A DNA stretch of 64,000 bases from Flavobacteriales bacterium (GTDB lineage Bacteria; Bacteroidota; Bacteroidia; Flavobacteriales_F; PHOS-HE28), in assembly GCA_020852835.1 (NCBI GenBank), contig JADZAC010000065.1, positions 1 to 64,000 of the forward strand. The letters run 5' to 3'. Shown piece after piece: positions 28,001 through 36,917 of the stretch; position 1 is the first letter of the stretch, and the number at the start of each line of letters is the position of its first letter. The notes under the pieces were generated by a model. It did not search any database and was not told the DNA's origin. It worked only from the letters and a program-made list of their open reading frames with translations. The translations under genes and the position numbers were made by a program.

Positions 28001-30168
28001 ATCGTTACGCAGTCGGTGACCGCACAATCCGGATGCTGTTCCTGGTGAACGGTGACACAGTATTGTGTGGTGGTGGTGACCGTGGCCACAGGTGCGGCGA
28101 TCGCAGGGTTGGACAGTCCCGTTGCCGGGCTCCAACTGTATACCAAGGCACCGCCTGGACAGCTGGCCAGGCCGCTCCACACCACCCCGTTGGCCGGGTT
28201 GCTCCCGCTGTACAATTGTTGGCCCTGTCCATTTGCCAAGGAGAAGGACTGCTGCGGCCCACCGAGCCAGCCGCCAGCGGCATAGCTCATGCTCAGCATG
28301 GCCCCGTGCGGCACCGGGATGACATAGTGGATGCTGGCGCCTGTGGGAAGCGTATATGTGCTGCCGGTGCCGTTGATGGTGAAGGTGACCGCGCCGTTCA
28401 CTGTCCACCCGTTCCCACCGGAATCATACAGCCAGAGGTCATATAGGCAAGTATCCGTGATCGGGCTGTTGGCCATGGAGGCAAACAGCGGCACATGGGC
28501 GTTAGCGCACACGGTCTGGTCCCCACCTGCGTCTACCACCAGGTCCGGTGTGATGGTCACTGTCACGGTGGTGTCGTATGTACAGCCGAAATTGTCAAGG
28601 GCCGTGTAGGTAAAGGGGTACGATCCCGGGGCCAAATTGCCGATGGTGGCCGTGTTGCAATCCGCGCTGGTGGCTTGAATGCCGGGGCCGCTCCAGTAGC
28701 TGCTGTCGCAACCCGCGCCGTACACCGGGGTGAAGGAGAACAAGCCGGGGAACAGGGATGGATCGAAATTGATCGACCAGTCGCACATGAATCCGTTGTC
28801 CAAGCTCCAGAAATCACATACTTCAAGGGTCCAGGTTCCGTTCAAAGGGGAGCCGATCAAATTGCTCAGCGGTTGCACCGGGGTATAGGTGCCTGGCATC
28901 AACGCGTTCGAGGCGGGGGTGCCTCCAAGCATGACATGGGGGGTGGGGCCGCTCGCGGCACTTTGCGCCCACGTGCCCCATGGTGCCGTGGCGCTCCAGC
29001 AGTAGTTCCAGCAGGTACCCGCCACGGGATTGCCTTGGTTGTCCAGATCATTGGCCCCGCCGATATACGTGCCATCACCCCCTTGCTGGTGCAGCACCGC
29101 GGCTTGCCCGTTGGGACTAATGATGCGCACCACCAGGTCGGCCATGTACGAGTGCTCCATGTTCACGCAAATGCCCAACAGCTGGCTGATGTCCGTGAGC
29201 GTTTGCCCGGCACTGAACTGCGTGTAGGTGATCGTGCTGGTGAAGCATTGGCCTGCGCCACCGGGCATGGCCACGGCACCCCCGAGGTTGGCCTGGGGAA
29301 GTGCGGTCCAGGTGGTGCCGGATACTTGGCCGTTCAAAGTGATCGCTTCATTGGTGCAGCCTGTGGAGCCCAAGGTGCCGGTGAATACCGGAGCAGTGCC
29401 CACCAAGGTGGTAAGGTCGATGGTGTTGTTGCTCGCGCAACCTTGATCGTCCAACACCACCAACTGTGCGGTGTATGCGCCGGGCTGCGTGTAGGTGTGT
29501 GCCAACCAGGAGGGGCCATTGTTCACCAAGGTGCCATCACCCAGGTCCCACGTGTAGCTGGCGATGGTAGCGCTACCGGCTGCGAAGGAGCCGCTACCGT
29601 CCAAGATCACCTGCCCGCCCGGACAGATGCGCAGGGGAAGCGGAGATCCAGCGGTGGCCACGGCTGTCGGCCGGATGCATGGCTGAAAGCAGCTGATCAT
29701 GGCCGTGAACGTTCCCGTTCCCGTATTGTTGGAACGGAACACGATGGTGAGGCAGCCAGTGGGGTTGGAAGCGGAAGCAGACAAGGTTTGGCCCTGCAGT
29801 TGTGTGCCTGTCCAAGTGCCCAGCAACGGCGCAGCCGTGCTGTTGCCATCATGGATCGAAAGACCATCCACCGGTGTTGCTCCGGCGGTGCTCAGGTTGA
29901 AGGTGATGAAGTTCAGCGAGACGGCTCCGCCCGGCACATCGGGGCAAAGCGTGTAGGTGAAATTTTCGTTGTTGCCGTATCCCGTTGCCCCTTCACCGCC
30001 GCTGTCCAGCAGCGCACCGCTGCACGCCGTGCCGGAGCCGTTGATCAGCGCTATGGTTTGGCCCAGCACGGCGGTGCTGCTGAGCAATGCTGACAGACCC
30101 AGGCACCATCCGCCATGCGCCAGTTTGTTCAACCAGCTTGGTGACCTGCGAACGGGGTGTGTTCCCAT
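25075..30168 (-). CDS. Giant T9SS type B adhesin with seven internal repeats
   Basis: About 1697 residues. Signal peptide ending STAVLGQ (~36). A CUB-like domain (SGALLDSGGEGATGYGNNEN, ~45-150) and a PKD domain with SYTWDLGDGTLVNNGPSWL near 200. A proprotein-convertase P-like domain (CVNMEHSYMADLVVRIISP to GTWTLEVCDFWSLDNGF, ~300-450). Ig/SprB-like segments and seven ~79-residue repeats of the pattern LFxxLGGTPDxGGTWSGPS. More SprB/PKD-like segments and a C-terminal CHU_C domain (SFTPDGDGRNDVF, TRWGELVFETADHQ) for T9SS type B export. Predicted surface adhesin. ATG 30168 is fixed by the signal peptide. An 11-C tract lies 29 bases before the ATG. A paralogue lies just upstream. Confidence 0.88.
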   Translation of the reverse strand: MGTHPVRRSPSWLNKLAHGGWCLGLSALLSSTAVLGQTIALINGSGTACSGALLDSGGEGATGYGNNENFTYTLCPDVPGGAVSLNFITFNLSTAGATPVDGLSIHDGNSTAAPLLGTWTGTQLQGQTLSASASNPTGCLTIVFRSNNTGTGTFTAMISCFQPCIRPTAVATAGSPLPLRICPGGQVILDGSGSFAAGSATIASYTWDLGDGTLVNNGPSWLAHTYTQPGAYTAQLVVLDDQGCASNNTIDLTTLVGTAPVFTGTLGSTGCTNEAITLNGQVSGTTWTALPQANLGGAVAMPGGAGQCFTSTITYTQFSAGQTLTDISQLLGICVNMEHSYMADLVVRIISPNGQAAVLHQQGGDGTYIGGANDLDNQGNPVAGTCWNYCWSATAPWGTWAQSAASGPTPHVMLGGTPASNALMPGTYTPVQPLSNLIGSPLNGTWTLEVCDFWSLDNGFMCDWSINFDPSLFPGLFSFTPVYGAGCDSSYWSGPGIQATSADCNTATIGNLAPGSYPFTYTALDNFGCTYDTTVTVTITPDLVVDAGGDQTVCANAHVPLFASMANSPITDTCLYDLWLYDSGGNGWTVNGAVTFTINGTGSTYTLPTGASIHYVIPVPHGAMLSMSYAAGGWLGGPQQSFSLANGQGQQLYSGSNPANGVVWSGLASCPGGALVYSWSPATGLSNPAIAAPVATVTTTTQYCVTVHQEQHPDCAVTDCVTITVVPPPGPGTDTLITVCNAGMAFTMYDRLSGSPEPGGTWTAPGGGGHNGSFVPGTDAAGTYTYTVNGTGACLATIAQYTLTVQVASTPDSGSDGSVTVCSSGGPVVLFNQLGGTPDLGGTWGGPSPVVAGLFNPATMAAGTYTYTVSVPPPCTSSSSTVAITVQPAPDAGNNGSMTLCLGEAPSSLFDALGGTPDAGGNWSGPSTVANNLFDPASMAGGTYAYTVAGAAPCPSAASQVVVSVTPLPNTGTDGNLVLCSTTAPVDLFQQLGGGAQAGGTWSGPSPVVGGMFDPSGMNVGTYMYTISLPAPCLGSSSSVEVGVNEAPKAGSNGALSLCGNDAPVNLFSYLGGTPDPNGSWSGPSPISGGNFDPGIMAAGAYAYVVAALPACTNDTAYVAVATTSPTNAGVDANIALCTSAAPLSLFGQLGGTPDPGGSWSGPNGYSGNILDPSSASPGTYHYAVAGTAPCPSDTAALQITFQVPPVPGFDGMATLCPDASPLDLFLQLGGMPEANGTWTAPSGAPHASQFDPANDPPGTYTYTVAATAPCPNNNNQSTVTVGLVAAPSAGADGVNCTLEGVLQASGSWAAGHWTGSPGALIADPEAAYSAATAAAAGLYQFVWNTVSVEGCQFTDTVALTFTDAIIPAVEVTPTICHGSCDGGFMASATGGNTGWSGYTYALSGANGSPMPITTGYCAGEYLLTVLDTNNCTATVAFSIPQPPPLAMGLLTTVDALCSYSCDGTLQVGDTAGVLFRLNDGAPQPSGLFTGLCPGSYTATMWNALGCSASGTAVVGSPPPVTAAFLIQPGQVYVDAPEVVFTNASSANAGSFQWEFGDGHVSADASPVHTYPVGAAAEYEVCLSAFTGNGCVDTDCALLRVLDRSAIFLPNSFTPDGDGRNDVFQVLGTGFAPEGFLLRVYTRWGELVFETADHQAGWDGTRNGAAMEGNVYVWSLSAHFTGSIEPYERKGHVTLVR
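26325..27990 (-). repeat. Seven tandem ~237-base coding repeats in adhesin
   Basis: Seven consecutive units of about 79 codons, each with a Cys early, LFxQLGGTPDxGGxWSGP in the middle, GTYxYTV and a PC pair near the end, and a PxPxxGxDG linker. DNA identity between units is moderate, not perfect, so they are old enough to have diverged yet similar enough for unequal exchange. An eighth degenerate unit (PSAGADGVNCTLEG) follows. The shorter paralogue at 30356-33676 has no such array. Confidence 0.8.
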
Positions 30169-30197
30169 GGCTGCTGAAGGGGGAGTGGTGTTCGGCC

Positions 30198-30208
30198 GGG
30201 GGGGGGGG
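30198..30208 (-). repeat. 11-base poly-C tract before adhesin start
   Basis: Eleven uninterrupted C on the minus strand (G on plus), 29 bases before the ATG of the giant adhesin and downstream of a weak -7-like TAGCTTGG at 30228-30235. It would lie in the mRNA leader. Homopolymeric C/G tracts of this length at surface-protein genes are classic slipped-strand phase-variation sites. The tract is seen directly; the switching role is inferred. Confidence 0.7.
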
Positions 30209-30355
30209 CCAAACACGGGGCTTGCTGCCAAGCTAGACACTACGGCACTGCTTCCGCCTGATCGCTGCAATAAAATGTTCGCACACGGGAAATGGGATAT
30301 CCTGCGCAGCACAAAGGCAACCAACGGCTACCGCGTGCGTCCGGCGAAGCTGCTG

Positions 30356-33300
30356 TTACTTGACCACCGTAACGTGCCCCTGCAGGTCGTGGTTGGTCTT
30401 GGTGTACACAGACTGTGCGTGAAGCGTCCAGTTGTATACGCCCACGGGGACTTTCTTGCCCTTGTAGGTGCCGTCCCAACCGACCTTGCGGTCGGTGGTT
30501 TCAAAGATCAGCTCGCCCCAGCGGTTGAACACCCTGAACCGGTATTCGGCATCGGCAATGTCATTGCCTTCCACGTACAACACTTCGTTCAAGTTGTCGC
30601 CGTCGGGTGTGAAGGCCGTGGGCACGTGCACCAGGAATACATCATCCACGTTCACCAAGCGGATCACACTGTCCATGCAGCCCAATTCGTTCCACGCGTT
30701 GAGTTGCACCCGGTACTGGCTGCCGTAGGCATCGGTGAAGGTGATGCTGGTGTCGGGTGCGGTGGACGAGGCCAGCCCCGCAAAATCCCACAGGAATGCC
30801 GTGGCCGTGGGGCCCGCCTGTTCCATGAAGTGCACTTCGTTGTGGAAGATGTCCGCCGGTTGGGGGGTCCAAGTGAAGGCCGCGTGGGGCATGTCGATCA
30901 CGGTGATCAAGTCGCTGAACAACGAATCGGCACTGCAGCCGTTCGGCCAATGCACGGTGATGTCCATGTCGAACGTGCCGTACTGCATGTACAGGTGGGG
31001 CAGCGACATGGGCCCGCCAGCCAAGGTGACGCCGTCGCCGAAGCGCCAATCGGCGTGACCTCCGTTGGTGGTGTCCACCAATTCAAACTGCACCAGGAAC
31101 GGAACACAGCCCAGCACGGTGTCGGTGTTCAAGATCAACGGCGGCAGCGGCAGTACTTCCACCGTGGTGCACCGGGTCACCGGCGGTGTTTCGCAGCCGT
31201 CGTGCAGGGTCATGCAATAGGTGGTGGTGTGCGCCAAGTTCACTGTCAGGGTGTCGAATGGCAAAGGGCCTTGCCCCCAATCAAAGCTGTACTGCCCATC
31301 GCCACCGTAAGCACTGTCCGTGGCCAGTAGCACGTTTACTTCCGGGCAGCTCACCACGGTATCCGCCATGAGCACATGCAAGGAATCCCGCACGGTGATG
31401 GCCACGGCCAGGGTATCCGAATGGCAGTTGTTGGTGTCCGTGGCGAAAATGCGGTACACCGTGCTTACCGAGGGCGATACGCTGTGCACCGTGCCGCCCG
31501 TGGCACCATCGCCCCAGTGGAGCAGCAGGCTGCCGCTGCCGCCCGTGGCGGTGGCGCCCAACTGTGCGGTGCCATCCAAGCAAATGGTAGTGTCCGCGCT
31601 GATGGAGTTGAGCAACAGTTGCGGTGGTTGTTGGATCTGCGTGGTCAGGCTGTCTTCGCAGCCGTTGCCGTTGGGGCCGTCCTGGATCAGCACTTGGTAG
31701 GTTCCGGCCGGGGCGTGCAGCGTATCGCCGTAGGCACCCATGGTGGTCTGCACGATGGCTCCCGCGCTGTCGGTCCAGAAATAGTTCCACGGGCCGTTGG
31801 TGCCGTTGCTGGCCACGGCGATATAGCCGTCAAGGCCGCCATGGCACATGTGGTCTGTTACCGACAAGACATTGGTACTGAGCGAGGGCGGGTTCACAAA
31901 AACGCTGTCCACATTGCCGCACAGGGGATGGCCTGCCGGGAATGCGTGCAAGGTGTACCATGTGGGCACTGTGGGATTGGCCGTAGGGTAGGGCGTGTTG
32001 GTATTGGAGAGGCCCGCCGCAGGCGACCATTGGTAGGTGATGGTGCCCAGGGGCAGCGGTAGCTGCAAGCCGGGCTGCAGCAGGATGGGAGCGCCGCACA
32101 GCATGTACGGATCGGCATTCACCCCGGGGGTGACGTTGATGGTCAAGGTGGTATCGTAGGTGCAGCCGAAATTGTCCGTTACTGTGTAGGTGTACACATG
32201 GGAGCCTACTTGCGTGGGCGAGGCAATGTATTCCAACGGGTTCAAGGGGTCGTTGGTCAATGCGGGCCCGCTCCAGTAGCTGCTGTCCGAATGGGCTATG
32301 CCCGGTATGGGCGTGTAGGATACGTCGTCCGGCAGGATGGAGGGATCGAAATTGATCCCCCAAGAGCAGATGAACCCGTTGTCGGCTCCCCACCAGTCGT
32401 TGAAGGTCAAGGTCCATGTACCGTTCAACGAGGTGCCGGCCAATGCGCTGAAGGCTCCTACGGCCTGGTAGGTGCCCGCCGGCAGGGATCCGCCACCGGC
32501 ATTGGCAGCCCAGGTGCCGTTGGTGGCCGTGGGGCTGAAACAATAATCCCAACAGGTGCCGATCTGCGGGTTGCCTTCATCAAAGTCATTGGGTATGCCC
32601 AAGTAGGTGCCCCCGCCGCCTTGTTGGTGCAGCATCACGCTCGTACCGTTGGGGGCCGTCAACTGAAGGGTGAAATCGCCCATGAACGAATGTTCCATGC
32701 TTACGCACACGGACAGGAATTCATTTACACTGGGCAAGGTGGCGCCTGGCGGAAAGGCCTCGAAGGTGATGGAACTGGTGAACGGTGTGCCCAACTGGTC
32801 CGGCAGCATGATCCCCCCACCGAAGTTGGCATCCGGGATGCTGGTCCACGTGCTGGGAGTGATCGAGGTGGTGGCCGTCAGGTTCACCGATTCACCGGAG
32901 CAGAAGGTGATGGGCTCGAAATTGTCGTAGGTGGGAGGTATGCTCACCTGCACCGGCAACTGCATGGAGTTGGTGTTCACGCAGCCGTTGTCGTCCGTAA
33001 TGATGAGGTTCACCACAAACTGTTGCGGCGGGCCTTGGAACACGTGGTCCAGGATCGGGCCACTGGTGCTGTCCATCGTGCCATCACCGAAATCCCAGAG
33101 GTATTGCTCCACATTGAAACCAGCGGCGGCATAGGAGCCTGTGGCATCGAATCCGACCACCTCGCCCTGGCATATCAAGGCAGGTGCGGCCTCGCTCATT
33201 TGGGCAATGGCCGTGGGCGGCTCGCACGGCTGGCTGCAAGTGATGCTCGCGGCAAATATGCCCACGCCGGTTTCGTTGGAGGTGAACTGCACCGTGAGGC

Positions 33301-33676
33301 AGCCCGAGGTGTTGGCAAAACTCGCGTTCACAATGCCCGGCGAGCTTGTGCCCGACCAAGTGCCGATCAGCGGAGCGGAGGTGTCCGGGCCATCGTAGAT
33401 CGAGATCTGGTCCGCAGGAGCGCTCCCGGCACCCGATAGGTTGAAGATGATGAAGCTGAGCGATATCGCACTGTCCGGATCGGACGAACAGATGGTCATC
33501 ACGTAGTTCTCATTGTCGCCATAGCCGCTGCCTCCCTCGCCGCCACTGTCCAGCAACGCCCCGCTGCACGTGGTGGCGTTGCCCTGGGAAATAAGAAATA
33601 CCTGGGCCCAGGCACGTGGTACCAGCAGTGCTTGGAACAAGAGCAGGAACACGATGGTCTTCACCCTCAACAACAT
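30356..33676 (-). CDS. T9SS type B adhesin, paralogue of the downstream giant
   Basis: 1106 residues. Signal peptide MLLRVKTIVFLLLFQALLVP, cut after AWAQ. Then the same N-terminal order as its neighbour: CUB-like domain (SGALLDSGGEGGSGYGDNEN), PKD domain (QYLWDFGDGTMDSTSGP), P-like domain (CVSMEHSFMGDFTLQLTAP to GTWTLTFNDWWGADNGF). Several Ig/SprB-like segments and a second PKD (HADWRFGDGVTLAGGP) follow, ending in a CHU_C domain (TAFTPDGDNLNEVL, FNRWGELIFETTDRKVGWDG). Predicted to be exported by T9SS and attached at the surface. It lacks the 79-residue repeats of the paralogue 187 bases downstream. Both follow the sigma/PKD pair on the same strand. Ligand unknown. Confidence 0.88.
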   Translation of the reverse strand: MLLRVKTIVFLLLFQALLVPRAWAQVFLISQGNATTCSGALLDSGGEGGSGYGDNENYVMTICSSDPDSAISLSFIIFNLSGAGSAPADQISIYDGPDTSAPLIGTWSGTSSPGIVNASFANTSGCLTVQFTSNETGVGIFAASITCSQPCEPPTAIAQMSEAAPALICQGEVVGFDATGSYAAAGFNVEQYLWDFGDGTMDSTSGPILDHVFQGPPQQFVVNLIITDDNGCVNTNSMQLPVQVSIPPTYDNFEPITFCSGESVNLTATTSITPSTWTSIPDANFGGGIMLPDQLGTPFTSSITFEAFPPGATLPSVNEFLSVCVSMEHSFMGDFTLQLTAPNGTSVMLHQQGGGGTYLGIPNDFDEGNPQIGTCWDYCFSPTATNGTWAANAGGGSLPAGTYQAVGAFSALAGTSLNGTWTLTFNDWWGADNGFICSWGINFDPSILPDDVSYTPIPGIAHSDSSYWSGPALTNDPLNPLEYIASPTQVGSHVYTYTVTDNFGCTYDTTLTINVTPGVNADPYMLCGAPILLQPGLQLPLPLGTITYQWSPAAGLSNTNTPYPTANPTVPTWYTLHAFPAGHPLCGNVDSVFVNPPSLSTNVLSVTDHMCHGGLDGYIAVASNGTNGPWNYFWTDSAGAIVQTTMGAYGDTLHAPAGTYQVLIQDGPNGNGCEDSLTTQIQQPPQLLLNSISADTTICLDGTAQLGATATGGSGSLLLHWGDGATGGTVHSVSPSVSTVYRIFATDTNNCHSDTLAVAITVRDSLHVLMADTVVSCPEVNVLLATDSAYGGDGQYSFDWGQGPLPFDTLTVNLAHTTTYCMTLHDGCETPPVTRCTTVEVLPLPPLILNTDTVLGCVPFLVQFELVDTTNGGHADWRFGDGVTLAGGPMSLPHLYMQYGTFDMDITVHWPNGCSADSLFSDLITVIDMPHAAFTWTPQPADIFHNEVHFMEQAGPTATAFLWDFAGLASSTAPDTSITFTDAYGSQYRVQLNAWNELGCMDSVIRLVNVDDVFLVHVPTAFTPDGDNLNEVLYVEGNDIADAEYRFRVFNRWGELIFETTDRKVGWDGTYKGKKVPVGVYNWTLHAQSVYTKTNHDLQGHVTVVK

Positions 33677-33828
33677 GGTATCTCAATGGTCCGGATCGGC
33701 AAGATGACGCGGTTCATTCGCCAAAGGGTGCCTAAGATCGCTCCGGCCGGGCGCATCGCCACCACTGGAATGGCACATTCTTGGAACGCCGGGCAACCGG
33801 GTATCCCCCTAGCCACCATCCACGCGGC

Positions 33829-35103
33829 CTAGGGCACCAACTGCACGCTGCCGGTGAACGTCTCCGTATGCTGGCCCGCTTGCAGGTCGGCCACCCATAC
33901 GTAGTGGCCCGGGGCCAACACTGCGCCCTGGTTCTGCGCTTGGCCCGTCCATGCGCGGCGGGCATCGCTGGTGCTGTACACCAAGCGGCCCGCAGGGTCA
34001 TAGACGGCCAAATTGAATTTGGCTTGCAGCTGCTTCAGGGTTTGCGGCATGAAGCTGTCTTCATTGCCGTCACCGTTCGGCGTGAAGGCCTTGGGCGCGG
34101 CCAGGTCGAAGTCGCGGTCTATGATCAGTTCCTTCACCTTGCGGTCTGTGCACCCCGTGGCATTGGTGACGGTCTGCACCACTTGGTAGGTGCCCTTCTT
34201 GCGGTATACATGGTCAGGGCTGGGCTCGGTGCTCGTGGTGCCGTCACCCAGGTCCCACTGATAGCTGTGCGCACCTTCGGCACGGTTCTCGAAATGCACG
34301 CGGGGCACCTGACCGGGGAATTCCAGCTTTACCATGTTGAAGGTGGCCAACGGCGCCTCATGGATCACGATCATGCCACTGCTGGGCTTATTGCGCATGG
34401 TACCCGCCCCGGCGGAGGACATGGAGAGCATCACCTGGTAGGTGCCCGGCTTGGTGAACACATGGTCCGGGTTGGCTTTGTTGCTGAAGTTCCCGTCACC
34501 GAAATTCCACAAATAGATGCCATCCTCGGGCATGTTGTCCACCGTGAAATTCACCGGGTCGCCCGGGCAGGTCTCTTTCACGCTGGCACGGAAGGCCGAT
34601 GCCGGGGTTTCAGGTGCTGCTTGGGAGGTGGGGGCTGCCGGAGTTGGCTTGCCTGCGGTATGGCGGGCGGGATCAACGTTGCCGCTCTTGGGCCTTGGAG
34701 TTGCTGGGTTGCCGTTGTGCGAAGGTGCAGTTGCCGGTCGGGGCTGCGGTGCACCTTCAACACGCTCCCCAAGCGGCCCGCCCGTTTCAGTTACGCCTGC
34801 ATTGACCGCTGCGGAAGCTGGTTCAATGCCGGGTGCCGAGGGGACTTCCACGCTGGTTTGGGTTTCCGCCAATTGGCTGCCTTTGTCCATGCCCAAGTAA
34901 TAGGCTGTGCCTCCGATCAACAAGCCTCCGGCCAGGAGCAACCCGGCGACCAGCGCACGCCCGTGGCCCCACCCCTGTACACCGCTGGACAAGGCACGGT
35001 CCATCTGTGCCCAATCCGCAGCGTTGTAAGGCACCTCGTAGTGCTCCAGTTGCGCTTTTACTTGCCGCTCAAATGCATCCATGTCGTTGGGCTTCTCCAC
35101 CAT
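33829..35103 (-). CDS. Membrane-anchored PKD/CTD protein, likely anti-sigma partner
   Basis: 424 residues with no cleavable signal peptide. Residues 1-48 are a hydrophilic helix (FERQVKAQLEHYEVPYNAADW) like the cytoplasmic part of proteins encoded after ECF sigma genes in Bacteroidota. Residues ~50-70 form one membrane helix (ALVAGLLLAGGLLIGG). A Pro/Ala-rich linker (~80-165) may cross the periplasm. Two PKD domains follow (YLWNFGDGNFSNKANPDHVF near 200, YQWDLGDGTTSTEPSPDHVY near 295). The C-terminal ~80 residues (AFTPNGDGNEDSF, FNLAVYDPAGRLVYST) resemble a type B T9SS domain. Only three bases separate it from the sigma gene. The anti-sigma role is inferred from position and architecture. Confidence 0.8.
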   Translation of the reverse strand: MVEKPNDMDAFERQVKAQLEHYEVPYNAADWAQMDRALSSGVQGWGHGRALVAGLLLAGGLLIGGTAYYLGMDKGSQLAETQTSVEVPSAPGIEPASAAVNAGVTETGGPLGERVEGAPQPRPATAPSHNGNPATPRPKSGNVDPARHTAGKPTPAAPTSQAAPETPASAFRASVKETCPGDPVNFTVDNMPEDGIYLWNFGDGNFSNKANPDHVFTKPGTYQVMLSMSSAGAGTMRNKPSSGMIVIHEAPLATFNMVKLEFPGQVPRVHFENRAEGAHSYQWDLGDGTTSTEPSPDHVYRKKGTYQVVQTVTNATGCTDRKVKELIIDRDFDLAAPKAFTPNGDGNEDSFMPQTLKQLQAKFNLAVYDPAGRLVYSTSDARRAWTGQAQNQGAVLAPGHYVWVADLQAGQHTETFTGSVQLVP

Positions 35104-35106
35104 TGT

Positions 35107-36856
<1,750 letters not shown>

Positions 36857-36880
36857 GCACCGCTCCGTGTTCAACCTTGG

Positions 36881-36912
36881 CAAGGGGCACCGCATGGTGC
36901 CCCTTGTTGTTC
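36881..36912. terminator. Bidirectional terminator between mdh and FG-GAP gene
   Basis: Eleven-base stem CAAGGGGCACC / GGTGCCCCTTG with a GCAT loop, followed by TTGTT. It lies between two convergent stop codons (36856 and 36918), so it can serve both genes. Confidence 0.75.
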
Positions 36913-36917
36913 CGGCC

